Of a DNA stretch of 64,000 nucleotides, positions 24,181 through 33,400 are shown in pieces. The DNA is from Paenibacillus timonensis. Lineage in GTDB: Bacteria > Bacillota > Bacilli > Paenibacillales > Paenibacillaceae. The stretch's first letter is position 1, and each line of letters starts with the position of its first letter. The stretch spans positions 36,181 to 100,180 of the forward strand of contig NZ_JAKSXN010000010.1 of NCBI RefSeq assembly GCF_022427145.1, written 5' to 3'. The position numbers were made by a program, and so were the translations under genes. The notes beneath the pieces were generated by a model. It saw only the letters and a list, made by a program, of their open reading frames with translations. It was not told the origin of the DNA and searched no databases.

Positions 24181-25089
24181 TTATTTCGCTTGTTCAAGTG
24201 CCTTGGTCACGAGTTCGAAATAAGATTGCAGCGAGATCGTAGCACCGGAGATGGCGTCGGTTTTGCCTTCTTCGTTAAACGTCACGGCTGCCGGATCTTG
24301 CTTTTCAACCAGGAAAGCTTCGGCTTTAGCGGCTTCTTCGTGCCATTCGGCTTGCGCGCCGCCGGCTTTCATGCCGTATTTGCCGTCGATCGATGTTTGT
24401 TTCTTGTCTTCCCCTTTTTCGTTCACGCCGCTGAGGTTAACTTTAACGATCTTGCCTGCCGCAACAACGACGTCAACGGTATCTTTCCAACCGGATTTCT
24501 CGTCGAAGGCTGCTCCTTCGGCATGGTAGGTGCCGTCTTTGTAAGGACCGACTTCAACCGGACCGGCGGCCAGCGCTTGATCAGCCAAGTTAAAGAATTC
24601 ACTTACATGGACGGAAACGCCGGCAATTGCATCGGTTTTGCCTTCTTCATTCAAAGTCACCGCTTTAGGATCCTGTTTCTCGATCAGGAACTGCTCGACT
24701 TTCTCGGCTTGTTCATGCCATTCGGAAGAAGCGCCGCCGGCTTTCATGCCGTATTTGCCTTCTTTGGAGTAAGTCACTTTATCGACAGGAGCCTTTTCGC
24801 TCAGTCCGTTCCACTTGGCTTCCGTGATCTTGCCGCCGGAAACCGTCAGAGTTACGTAGGACTGCCAACCCGATTCCGCATCCACTTCACCTTGAGCATA
24901 GTACACGCCGTCTTGATACTTGCCTTGCTCTGCAGCAGCGTTGTTGCCGCCGGCATTTGTTGCGTTGGTGGCAGCAGCGTTGTTTGCCGGTTCTGCCGTG
25001 TTCGCGCTGTTCGCGTCATTGTTCGACCCGCAGCCGGCCAATACACCGAGCAGCAGGGCACTGCTAAGGATAATTGAAGCTTTTTTCAT
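24181..25089 (-). CDS. pplA: PplA-type flavinylated lipoprotein with two FMN-binding domains
   Basis: A 302-residue lipoprotein. The signal ends in LLGVLAGC with Cys20; residues 21-55 are an Asn/Ala-rich linker suited to crossing the wall region. Two FMN-binding domains follow (about 58-170 and 183-297), each with a GKYGMKAGGA and EWHE segment. The second ends in DAISGAT with Thr284, the canonical acceptor for FMN attached by ApbE/FmnB. In the first the same position reads DAIAGVS with Ser159. In Listeria PplA carries electrons from the membrane to extracellular flavin or iron. First gene of an operon with ndh2, behind an FNR-type promoter. Confidence 0.92.
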   Translation of the reverse strand: MKKASIILSSALLLGVLAGCGSNNDANSANTAEPANNAAATNATNAGGNNAAAEQGKYQDGVYYAQGEVDAESGWQSYVTLTVSGGKITEAKWNGLSEKAPVDKVTYSKEGKYGMKAGGASSEWHEQAEKVEQFLIEKQDPKAVTLNEEGKTDAIAGVSVHVSEFFNLADQALAAGPVEVGPYKDGTYHAEGAAFDEKSGWKDTVDVVVAAGKIVKVNLSGVNEKGEDKKQTSIDGKYGMKAGGAQAEWHEEAAKAEAFLVEKQDPAAVTFNEEGKTDAISGATISLQSYFELVTKALEQAK

Positions 25090-25218
25090 GATAGAGACCT
25101 CCAGTGAATGAAATATATATATTAAAATGTGAAGACATTTTAATAACGGGAATCGGGTGGGGAAAACCTTGAAAAAGGCTGGTTTTATGAGGGGTTCGGG
25201 AGTCCCAAAACCTTTGTT

Positions 25219-25268
25219 CGATGGAATTTTAGCATATTAAAATAGGTGTTAATGTGAAATTAATCACA
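25219..25268 (-). promoter_or_regulatory. pplA-ndh2 promoter with perfect FNR site at -41.5
   Basis: TGTGA-AATTAA-TCACA (25253-25268) matches the FNR consensus perfectly. On the minus strand TAAAAT (25231-25226) forms a -10 box, placing the start near 25219; the palindrome centre (25260.5) is then at -41.5. The leader to pplA is about 130 bases. Confidence 0.8.
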
Positions 25269-25664
25269 TGAGGTGTGATATAAAACAACTCCCCAGAACG
25301 GCAGAAGCGGCGTCCCATAAGGGATTGAACAGTTGAAAACGATTACCTAAATTTTAAATATTTATTTTTTTAAGATGGTGTGGTTTCGGGGGCGGGGAGA
25401 AGTTCTTATATGGGGATCCGCTCGCGTTCATTTGGTTCTTCACCGGGATCGGTAACCTGCTGCCCGGAGCGATAGACCAATTACCTATCCAGAATAGGCT
25501 TAAAAGCCCATACTCCAGGAACGTGCAGGCCGTTTAGTCATCCGAAAAGAGGGCTTATAAACAAAAAGTTCCAAACGGCTTATGAAAATAGTCATGACAA
25601 CTGCCGATATAAATAGAAGCGGGCAAGCCCGAAAATATCGCGAGACGGAAAGAAGGCATCCTCT
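25269..25664. other. Gene-free stretch between pplA and HD-GYP genes
   Basis: About 400 bp, AT-rich near 25330-25380 and more mixed later. A second partial TGTGA half-site lies at 25273-25277. I see no gene, RNA motif or repeat unit in it. Confidence 0.6.
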
Positions 25665-27170
25665 TTGACGGTGTACAGGACGTTTATTTCGCGCCTTTTA
25701 CTTAATTACGCAGCCGGCTCCTTGCTTGCGGTCGTCGCGATCGCGAGTCTCATCGCTGCCGCGCCTTTGGATATATCCCCATCGGAATATGCCTGGCTGA
25801 TCGGTATTCTGGGCCTTTCGCTATGCTGCATGCTGGGGTTGGAATGGATCGTGTTCGCCCGGCAAATCAAGCCGATCCGCAGCGTATTCATGGAGGAAGT
25901 CGGCAGCTACCAGACGCTTCAAAATGTATACATACGCACGCACCGCTTGCCCTCTCTCGCCGTCAAGCGGATTCTCGGGCCCCATCTATTCGGCCTGGTC
26001 GTTCCGGGCGCGGGCTTAACGTTGGGGCTGATCCAAGCCGGCCGCCTGTCGATTCCGCCTTACTATGTGCTGCTCGCCGCTCTGGGCGGCATACTGGTCA
26101 GCGGCATGCATGCATTGGTTGAATATTACTTAACCTCCTATGCGATCCGGCCGGTATTGGAGGAGCTCATCGCCTGGAGCCGCAAGATGTTTGGCAAGGA
26201 ATTATCGCTACATGGAAGGGTTATCGTCCCTGTATCGCGAAAGTTAATATGGAGTTTTTTCTTGATGAGCATGACACCGTTGCTGTTGTACAGCTTATCG
26301 ATGCAGTTCCGGCTTGAGAACTACGGGCATGGCGCCTATGCCTATTGGCAATGGGCCGGGTACATATTAGCCGTGAGCATCGTATTTGCGTTTATCGGTT
26401 CCCGGCTGCTGGCACGCGAAATTATGCTGCCGATTCAGCATTTATATGAACGGATGGCCGAAGTGAAATCCGGGAGCATCCGAACCGGGGCCAGCGATTT
26501 GTTTTCTGACGAGTTTTCCCGTCTGGTGACGGGATTTAATCATATGCTGCGAGGGCTGCAAACCCAAGCATCCCGCAACAGCCTGCTGGTGGACAGCTAT
26601 TTCGGTACCCTGGCAGCGGCGCTGGACGCCCGCGATCCGTATACGGCCGGCCATTCGCTGCGGGTCGCGGAATACGCGGTCAAAATCGGCGAGCTGGCTG
26701 GTTTGCCCGAAGAGCGCATCGATGAACTGCGCAAGGCCGCGCTGCTCCACGATATCGGCAAGATCGGCATTCGCGATGCGGTTCTTCTGAAGGAAGGCCG
26801 GTTGACCGAAGAGGAATGGGAGCAAGTTAAGCAGCACCCCGCGCTCGGGGAGGCGATTTTAAAGCAGGTGGAGCCTGCGGACGCAATGGCCCCTTATTTG
26901 CCGGGGGTCCGGTCTCATCATGAACGCTATGATGGAGGGGGCTATCCGGACGGCTTGTCCGGGGAAGAGATCCCGCTGTTCGGACGGATTATCGCCGTGG
27001 CGGACGCCTTTGACGCCATGACCTCCGATCGGCCTTACCGCAAAGGCTTGGACCGGGACCAAGCGATCGAGATTCTGGAGCAGGGCCGCGGAACCCAGTG
27101 GGATCCGTATTTCGCCGAATTGTTCGTACAGCATTACCGGCGGGACAACCAAAGCAAAGAATCCGGCTGA
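25665..27170 (+). CDS. Membrane HD-GYP-domain protein, probable c-di-GMP phosphodiesterase
   Basis: A 501-residue protein. About six hydrophobic segments occupy residues 1-250; a HAMP-like linker (LAREIMLPIQHLYERMAEV) follows, and residues about 310-495 form an HD-GYP domain with LLHDIGKIGI, HPALGE, RSHHERYDGGGYPDGL and DAFDAMTSDRPYR. All metal and GYP-type positions appear intact. Such enzymes hydrolyse c-di-GMP. The first codon is TTG at 25665 after GAAAGAAGG; GTG at 25671 is an alternative. It is followed 39 bp later by a membrane histidine kinase. A c-di-GMP riboswitch at the right end of the window shows that the organism uses this second messenger. Confidence 0.87.
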   Translation: MTVYRTFISRLLLNYAAGSLLAVVAIASLIAAAPLDISPSEYAWLIGILGLSLCCMLGLEWIVFARQIKPIRSVFMEEVGSYQTLQNVYIRTHRLPSLAVKRILGPHLFGLVVPGAGLTLGLIQAGRLSIPPYYVLLAALGGILVSGMHALVEYYLTSYAIRPVLEELIAWSRKMFGKELSLHGRVIVPVSRKLIWSFFLMSMTPLLLYSLSMQFRLENYGHGAYAYWQWAGYILAVSIVFAFIGSRLLAREIMLPIQHLYERMAEVKSGSIRTGASDLFSDEFSRLVTGFNHMLRGLQTQASRNSLLVDSYFGTLAAALDARDPYTAGHSLRVAEYAVKIGELAGLPEERIDELRKAALLHDIGKIGIRDAVLLKEGRLTEEEWEQVKQHPALGEAILKQVEPADAMAPYLPGVRSHHERYDGGGYPDGLSGEEIPLFGRIIAVADAFDAMTSDRPYRKGLDRDQAIEILEQGRGTQWDPYFAELFVQHYRRDNQSKESG

Positions 27171-27209
27171 TCTGCGGAACAAGCCGATTCATCAATCAGG
27201 AGTGAGGAT

Positions 27210-28625
27210 ATGGGGATCGGTAATACCTTCGTGCTGAATCTGAGCTTGTTGATCACGGTGGCCTATTTGGCCAATATCCTATATAAATACGGTTTAAGGA
27301 AAATGTCGCAGAACACCCTCTACATCCTGTCCGTTCTGTTGATGATCTTATCGGGCTGGATCTGCATGAAGTTTGGATTCCGGCTTAAAGATGACGCCTT
27401 GTTCGACCTGCGCCTGGTGCCGCTGATTATAGCGGCTTTTGTGTATACGCAACCGTTGACGATGGTGTTGATCGGGGTGGGTATCGGCTTGGCCCGGCTG
27501 ACGTTCGGCTACAGCGAAGCGGCGATGGTCGGTTTGCTGAACCTGACGCTGCTCGGATTTGTTTGTGCCGGCTTGAACTTCTGGATGCGGCGCACCCGGC
27601 ATCACGTTGCCTTCAAAGGCATCGTTACGATCCTGGTCGTGAATGGGGTAAACAGCCTGAATATCGCCCTTTTCGGAGTGATACCGATGCGGCGCTACTT
27701 GCTTGATATCATGCCGGTCGCGCTGCCGATGAGCATTCTGCTCAGCCTGGGGTTTGCCCTGATCCTTCGCGACTTCCAGCTTGGAGCGAGACAAAACCTG
27801 GAGCTGAAATACGCCAACGAGCTGCTTCGCAAACAGACCGACGAGCTTCATAAAGCCAAGATCGGATTGGAAGACCGGGCCAAGCAGCTGGCTCAGGCTT
27901 CCAACTATAAATCGGAGTTCCTGGCGACGATGTCGCACGAGCTGCGGACGCCGTTGAACAGCATCATTAATCTAGCTGAAATGATCGGCGAGTCGGAGGA
28001 AGCCGGCGAGGATATCACGGAATACGGACGAATTATCCATAAATCCGGACATGAGCTGCTGCAGATCATCAACGACATTCTGGACCTGTCCAAAGTCGAG
28101 GCGGGGCGTCTGGAGATTACGAACGAGGAAGTGGTGTTGGCGGAGATCCCCGTCTGGATGCAGGTACAGTTCGAGCGGACTGCCGCCCAGAAGAATATCG
28201 AATTCGTTATCCGGCAGGAGCCGGGCTTGCCGGCTTCGGTCATCTCCGACCCGCAGCGGATCGTCCAGATCCTGCGGAATCTGCTGTCCAACGCGTTTAA
28301 ATTTACGCACGAGGGGCGCGTGGAGCTGGACATTCGCAGAGCACCGGCGGACGATACGTCGACCGGGGAATGGTTGGTCTTCACCGTATCGGATACTGGC
28401 ATCGGCGTAGCGGAGGAGAAGCAGTCGTCCGTGTTCGAGGCATTCCATCAGGCTGACGGGTCGATTAGCCGGAGATACGGGGGGACCGGTTTGGGCCTTT
28501 CAATTAGCAGCAACCTGGCCCGGCTGCTCGGCGGATATATTCGCATGACCAGTAAGGAGGGGCAGGGCAGCGAGTTTTCTTTCTATTTGCCCATGAGACC
28601 GGCTCGGGAGCATCACGAAGAGTGA
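27210..28625 (+). CDS. Membrane sensor histidine kinase with LytS-like 5TM sensor
   Basis: A 471-residue kinase. Residues 1-190 contain five to six hydrophobic helices similar to the 5TM LytS-type receptor, then a coiled coil (195-230), HisKA with the phosphorylated His243 in ATMSHELRTPLN, and a HATPase domain with N (LSNAFKF), G1 (DTGIGV) and G2 (GGTGLGLSI) boxes. No receiver is fused and no response regulator gene is adjacent, so it is an orphan or phosphorelay input kinase, possibly for sporulation. It starts after AGGAG and is probably cotranscribed with the HD-GYP gene. Confidence 0.87.
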   Translation: MGIGNTFVLNLSLLITVAYLANILYKYGLRKMSQNTLYILSVLLMILSGWICMKFGFRLKDDALFDLRLVPLIIAAFVYTQPLTMVLIGVGIGLARLTFGYSEAAMVGLLNLTLLGFVCAGLNFWMRRTRHHVAFKGIVTILVVNGVNSLNIALFGVIPMRRYLLDIMPVALPMSILLSLGFALILRDFQLGARQNLELKYANELLRKQTDELHKAKIGLEDRAKQLAQASNYKSEFLATMSHELRTPLNSIINLAEMIGESEEAGEDITEYGRIIHKSGHELLQIINDILDLSKVEAGRLEITNEEVVLAEIPVWMQVQFERTAAQKNIEFVIRQEPGLPASVISDPQRIVQILRNLLSNAFKFTHEGRVELDIRRAPADDTSTGEWLVFTVSDTGIGVAEEKQSSVFEAFHQADGSISRRYGGTGLGLSISSNLARLLGGYIRMTSKEGQGSEFSFYLPMRPAREHHEE

Positions 28626-28699
28626 AGTTCGTTCACCAAGTTGCCGTGATGGACCGATTATCGTTAAAATGGGGAGAAGAAAGGATGGGATGACAGGAT

Positions 28700-29077
28700 A
28701 TGGAGAAGCAAGTGATTTCCACGACGGCCGCGCCGGGTGCGATCGGCCCGTATTCTCAGGGGATTCAACTGGGAGATCTGATCTTTACCTCGGGCCAGCT
28801 GGGGCTGGTACCGGAAACCGGACAGCTGGCTGAAGGGGTCGAAGCGCAAGCCGCGCAGGCCCTGAGAAATGTTCAGGCCGTTCTGGCTGCTGCCGGGAGC
28901 GGATTGGACAAGGTCATCAAGACGACCGTATTTCTAAAGGACATGAATGATTTCGCCAAGGTCAACGAAGTGTACGGTTCGTTTTTCGCAGAGCCGTATC
29001 CTGCGCGCAGCGCCGTCGAAGTGGCGCGCTTGCCGAAGGACGGCCTGGTAGAAATCGAGGTTATCGCGATCAAATAA
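28700..29077 (+). CDS. ridA: RidA-family enamine/imine deaminase
   Basis: A 125-residue RidA/YjgF/UK114 protein. It has the family signature ARSAVEVARLPKDGLVEIEVIA near the C-terminus, with the carboxylate-binding Arg in PARSAVEV, and the N-terminal AAPGAIGPYSQGI. It forms trimers that hydrolyse reactive 2-aminoacrylate-type enamines. Length is standard. A terminator follows. Start at 28700 after GGGATGACAGGAT is the only reasonable choice. Confidence 0.93.
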   Translation: MEKQVISTTAAPGAIGPYSQGIQLGDLIFTSGQLGLVPETGQLAEGVEAQAAQALRNVQAVLAAAGSGLDKVIKTTVFLKDMNDFAKVNEVYGSFFAEPYPARSAVEVARLPKDGLVEIEVIAIK

Positions 29078-29107
29078 GAAGGCTTAAGGCCGGCTCGGTG
29101 AGCCGGG

Positions 29108-29146
29108 AAGCTGCCGGAGGCGAAAGCCTTTCGGCGGCTTTTTTCT
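29108..29146 (+). terminator. Intrinsic terminator after ridA
   Basis: AGCTGCCGGAGGC / GCCTTTCGGCGGCT stem closed by GAAA and followed by TTTTTTCTG. Confidence 0.85.
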
Positions 29147-29179
29147 GTGAGGAAAGGGACGATGCCATGTCTAGGATGA

Positions 29180-29944
29180 CTAATCCCGTTCATAGGAGCG
29201 CAGGAAGGAGATCCATAACGCGTAAACGATCAAGGCAAGAGCCCCGGCGCCGGAGACGACGGTTACGACGCGGTACAGTTGAGGTCCGGCTGCAATGGCG
29301 CCATACCCCCAAGCGAACGTGAGCGGAACGATGGCGTCCCGCCATCGGAATCCAACCAGGCAGGCGCCGGCAAGCCCGACGGCGAGGAGCACGAGGGTGA
29401 GTCCGGGTTGCCATGGGCCGAAATGGGGGATTTCGGATAGACGGGTATGAACAAGCAAGGCGTCAAGGCTGGCCAGCGCAGTAACGGAAATCCACCCGAA
29501 ATACAAGCTGAACGGCAGGCGCACGAACCAGATTTCTGCGGCAGCCGGACGGAGAATTTGCCGGGTGCTCCGGTACATGGAAGCCGCCACAATCACCAGC
29601 AGGAGCAATGCCGTCAGTGAAATCAGGGGATGACGATCGCCCAGCGTGACCCAGAGGATGGAGAGCAAGCAGGAGAGCAGGAACCGAACCGGCATAGGCG
29701 TAACGGAGAACGGCTCGCGGGTTGGCTGCAGCAGCGGATAAAGAACCCAGCCCGTCAACAAACCGTAAATGAGCAGCCAGATCGAGAAGGTATAGCCTGC
29801 CGGCGTGAGGAGCGCGTGCAAACCGTCCGAGAGTTCTTCTGGCTGGCGGTCGCCAAACGGAAGAGACGCTGCCGCTAGGTTTGCCGCCATCAGCGCCGCA
29901 AACGAAGCGAGATTGCACCAATAACTTGCCCGGCTACGCATCAT
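29180..29944 (-). CDS. TspO/MBR-like membrane protein
   Basis: A 254-residue membrane protein with seven to eight hydrophobic segments. LTPAGYTFSIWLLIYGLL at about 46-63 matches the start of the TspO/translocator protein family, but the protein is longer than bacterial TspO (about 160 residues) and resembles the larger tryptophan-rich-sensory-like group. TspO proteins bind porphyrins and related ligands. It is alone on its strand, starting 185 bp from the divergent helicase gene. Function in this group is unknown. Confidence 0.65.
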   Translation of the reverse strand: MMRSRASYWCNLASFAALMAANLAAASLPFGDRQPEELSDGLHALLTPAGYTFSIWLLIYGLLTGWVLYPLLQPTREPFSVTPMPVRFLLSCLLSILWVTLGDRHPLISLTALLLLVIVAASMYRSTRQILRPAAAEIWFVRLPFSLYFGWISVTALASLDALLVHTRLSEIPHFGPWQPGLTLVLLAVGLAGACLVGFRWRDAIVPLTFAWGYGAIAAGPQLYRVVTVVSGAGALALIVYALWISFLRSYERD

Positions 29945-30129
29945 GGGAATCGACCTCCTTCGATCGTCATGCTACCATGCAATATTCCCCATTTTTCCTT
30001 AAAAGATAAGAGTGGGATTGCCGAAGAAGATAGGGTGGGAAGGAAGGCGGTTTTAACAACCGCGGTTTTCGTATAAGATGTTAGTAATGAATTTTGGGTA
30101 GGAATCAGGATAACCGACGGGAGATCATC

Positions 30130-33100
30130 ATGAATCAACGTCTTTACGGAATATGGCTGGGCGATGTGTTGTTTTGCTTCTCCGGAGAAGTATCGGAGTC
30201 GAAGGTGGATGCCTGGACCGCAGTGCTCCGGCGCAAGGAGCTGGAGCCGGGAGTCCGGCCTTTTCAGCATGCCGTGCTGCGGCTGGCGGAGGTCAGGTAT
30301 CCGGTCTCTTCCGTGCGAAGGTCCTATAAGAACGGGGATCGGCGGAGTCTGATCGGCCGGTCGCTCGAGGGGTTGGCTCTGCCTGTGTCCGAAGCATGGC
30401 GTCTGCTGCTGCAGTGGGACGAATCGGTTTGGGAGGAGCAGGGCATCAAGCCGGGGGCGGAAATGAGCTATTGGAGCAAGGCGGCCCGGTTTGCCCTGGA
30501 ACTGCTGCTGCGCGGCCGGGTTGCGCCGTCCATACGTCCGGTGGCAGCCACCGGACGACGCCGCGGCGCACAGGGGCAAATGCGGTCGGCCTGGGGGCCG
30601 CTGTTGACGGATCCGGACGACGCGGCGCGGTTTCAGCGGCTGGCCGGCGCGATGCCGCCGATCTGTCTGGCCGCGGTGCAAACAGGAGCGGGAGCATCCT
30701 CCGAGGACGAGGGACTGCTTGAGGACCGGCAGATGGCGGTGCTGCATTCTTTCCTGATCGCGATGATCGACCACGAAACGCGCGGGGCCGTTAAGGATCT
30801 GGGGCGGAAGCTGAATGCCAGCCGGGCGGACTACCACCGGGGTTCGTCGCCGCTCGCCGAGCTGTGGTGGAACGGTTTGCTGACCGGCGGGCAACCTGCG
30901 GATATCCAGGGCAGCGCGGCGGAGTTGGACCAACTGAGCGCAGACATTGCTGCTGCCGGGGGCGGCCGTCCCCGGGCGGAGGATCCCGAAGCCGGCGGTC
31001 TGGCAACGGGGAGCCTGCGCCTCTGTCTGCGCGTGGAGCCTTATCAAGAAGGCGGGGTAGGGGGGGCCGCAGCGGTCTCGGCTTGGCGGTTAAGCTTCTG
31101 GGCTGAAGGAGCCGAGGATACGCGCGTTCTGCTACCTGCAGGGCTCATCTGGAGCTACCCTGAGCCGGACATGGAGATTCACGGTCTGCTATACCGTAAC
31201 GTACAGGAGAATTTCCTGTTGCGGCTGAGCAAAGCGGCTGGCGTATCCCGGGAAGTGGCTGCTGCCCTCCAAGCCCCGCGGCCGCAGGAATTGCTCCTGG
31301 AGCCGGAAGAGCTGTTTGCGTTCTTGAGCAAGTCGGTACCGCCTCTGCGCAAGCATGGGGTGACCGTACAAATGCCGAGCCGCTGGACCCGTGAGGGGAA
31401 ACGCCCTGCCGGGATCCGCATCAAAACGCGCGGATTCGTGAACGGAATGCCGAATGGCGGGGAGGCCGGAATGCCGAAGCTAGGCGTAGACCAGTTGGTC
31501 GCCTTTGAAGCGGAGGCGCTGCTAGGCGGGCGCGAGCTTACCCGGGAGGAACTGGCCGAGCTGGCGTCGGCGAAGCTGCCGCTCGTTTTTTTTCGCGGCG
31601 AATGGATTGAAGTGGACGTGAAGGAAATCCGTCAGGTGCTGAAGTTCATGAAGCGCCATGAGAACGGGACCCTGACCTTTCGGGAATTGATGCACTTGGC
31701 TTCCGGCGAGGAGGACGTGCAACTTGAGGGCGTGGATATCGCCGGCATCGAAACAACGGGGATGTTATCGATGCTGATGGCCGGCGGAGCGGTTCGCCAG
31801 CCAGCCCCGAGGCCGGTGCCTTCCGGGCTAAACGGAACGCTGCGCCCGTATCAGGAACGGGGGTACCAGTGGCTGGTCACGATGCGCGAGCTCGGGTTCG
31901 GCGCGCTGCTGGCCGATGATATGGGCTTGGGGAAAACGGTGCAGGTGATCTCCGTGCTGTTGGATGGCGCCCGGCAGACGGAGGGCAAAAGCCTGATCAT
32001 CTGTCCGACCTCCCTTCTGGGCAACTGGCAGCGGGAATTCTCCCGCTTTGCTCCGGGGCTGCGCTTGTACGTGCACCATGGGAGCGACCGTTATCGCGAG
32101 GACCGCTTCCTGCAGGAGTACCGGGCATGCGACATTATTCTGACGACGTATCAGTTGGCCGGCCGCGATGCCAAGGAGCTGCGTGCGGCGGAATGGACGA
32201 CGGTGGTGCTGGACGAAGCCCAGTACATCAAAAATTACGGAACCAAGCAGGCGCAAAGCGTGATGAAGCTCAGCTCGCCGCACCGGATCGCCATGACGGG
32301 CACGCCGGTCGAAAACCGGCTGAGCGAGTTGTGGTCGATATTTCAGTTTCTGAATCCCGGATACCTAGGCACGCATGCATCGTTTCGGACGCGGTACGCC
32401 GGTGCCGCGGGCGAGCAGCAAGCGGGCGAGCTGCAGAAGCTGCGGAAACTGGTAGCGCCCTTCCTGCTGCGCCGCCTCAAGAGCGATCCGGATATCCGCA
32501 AGGACTTGCCGGAGAAAATCGAGCTGAAATCCTACTGCGCGCTGACCGTTGAGCAAGCCCGCCTGTACCAATCCGTGACGACGGAACTGCTTGGCCGAAT
32601 CGGCAACCACAACGGCATCGCCCGCAAAGGTTTGGTGTTATCCTCGTTGACCCGGCTGAAGCAAATCTGCGATCATCCGGAGCTGGTTCAGGGAACCCGG
32701 TCGCCGGAGCAGGCCGCTTTTGGGCGCTCGGGTAAGATGGAGCGGTTGGGCGAACTGCTCGACATGATTATGGACAGCGGGGAAGCGGCGCTGATTTTCA
32801 CCCAATACGTACGGATGGGTGAGCTGCTGCAGGCACGTTTGACGGAGCGTTACGGTATCCGGCCGTTTTTTCTTCACGGCGGCGTGCCGAAAGCCGACCG
32901 GGACGCGATGGTCCGGGCGTTTCAGGACGGCGAGGGCTCGCCGATCTTCGTGTTATCGCTGAAGGCGGGCGGCGTCGGCCTTAACCTGACTCGTGCGAAC
33001 CACGTCGTCCACTATGACCGATGGTGGAACCCGGCGGTGGAGAACCAAGCTACCGACCGGGTGTTCCGGATCGGACAGCAGAAGAACGTCGAGGTGCACA

Positions 33101-33282
33101 AACTGATCTGCCAAGGGACGCTGGAAGAGCGGATCGACGAATTGATCGAACGAAAAAAATCGCTGTCCGAGCAGGTGGTCGGCTCCGGCGAGCAATGGCT
33201 GACGGAAATGAGCGACGAGGAGCTGCGAAGCCTGATCATGCTGCAGGAAGGCGGGCTTTTCCCGGAAGGGGCGCTCGGCTGA
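30130..33282 (+). CDS. SNF2-family DEAD/DEAH helicase
   Basis: A 1050-residue SWI/SNF-type ATPase. The N-terminal 450 residues contain the bacterial SNF2-associated region (LEPEELFAFLSKSVPPLRKHG, AFEAEALLGGRELTREELAEL). The helicase core starts near 570: LLADDMGLGKTVQV (motif I, about 590), motif II DEAQ at about 695, motif III MTGTPVENRLSELWSIF, and the C-terminal lobe with IFTQYVRMGELLQ, GGVGLNLT and DRVFRIGQQKNV. It is a DNA-stimulated translocase of unknown role, usually paired with a SWIM zinc-finger protein. The ATG at 30130 follows GGGAG; 12 codons upstream are open but unsupported. The partner gene starts 119 bp downstream. Confidence 0.92.
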   Translation: MNQRLYGIWLGDVLFCFSGEVSESKVDAWTAVLRRKELEPGVRPFQHAVLRLAEVRYPVSSVRRSYKNGDRRSLIGRSLEGLALPVSEAWRLLLQWDESVWEEQGIKPGAEMSYWSKAARFALELLLRGRVAPSIRPVAATGRRRGAQGQMRSAWGPLLTDPDDAARFQRLAGAMPPICLAAVQTGAGASSEDEGLLEDRQMAVLHSFLIAMIDHETRGAVKDLGRKLNASRADYHRGSSPLAELWWNGLLTGGQPADIQGSAAELDQLSADIAAAGGGRPRAEDPEAGGLATGSLRLCLRVEPYQEGGVGGAAAVSAWRLSFWAEGAEDTRVLLPAGLIWSYPEPDMEIHGLLYRNVQENFLLRLSKAAGVSREVAAALQAPRPQELLLEPEELFAFLSKSVPPLRKHGVTVQMPSRWTREGKRPAGIRIKTRGFVNGMPNGGEAGMPKLGVDQLVAFEAEALLGGRELTREELAELASAKLPLVFFRGEWIEVDVKEIRQVLKFMKRHENGTLTFRELMHLASGEEDVQLEGVDIAGIETTGMLSMLMAGGAVRQPAPRPVPSGLNGTLRPYQERGYQWLVTMRELGFGALLADDMGLGKTVQVISVLLDGARQTEGKSLIICPTSLLGNWQREFSRFAPGLRLYVHHGSDRYREDRFLQEYRACDIILTTYQLAGRDAKELRAAEWTTVVLDEAQYIKNYGTKQAQSVMKLSSPHRIAMTGTPVENRLSELWSIFQFLNPGYLGTHASFRTRYAGAAGEQQAGELQKLRKLVAPFLLRRLKSDPDIRKDLPEKIELKSYCALTVEQARLYQSVTTELLGRIGNHNGIARKGLVLSSLTRLKQICDHPELVQGTRSPEQAAFGRSGKMERLGELLDMIMDSGEAALIFTQYVRMGELLQARLTERYGIRPFFLHGGVPKADRDAMVRAFQDGEGSPIFVLSLKAGGVGLNLTRANHVVHYDRWWNPAVENQATDRVFRIGQQKNVEVHKLICQGTLEERIDELIERKKSLSEQVVGSGEQWLTEMSDEELRSLIMLQEGGLFPEGALG

Positions 33283-33400
33283 ACAAACTTACGCCGGGTT
33301 CGGTTCGGATGCGGGAATGGGCAGAATGGTGCGGGCGATGTGTGCCGGTTCGAAACCGAAAAGCGCATTGGAGATGAAAAAGCTGCGAGGAGGAATACGC

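Noticed and set aside
24163..25077. 304-residue open frame on the plus strand
   Set aside because: Mirror of the pplA-type gene; its apparent internal duplication only reflects the two FMN domains on the other strand.
10240..25089. Presence of the flavin transferase ApbE/FmnB inside the locus
   Set aside because: No frame in the window has ApbE features; it must be elsewhere in the genome if the PplA-type protein is flavinylated.
29941..31047. 368-residue minus-strand frame covering the start of the helicase gene
   Set aside because: Antisense to a well-supported helicase; Pro/Arg/Gln-rich composition and no ribosome binding site.
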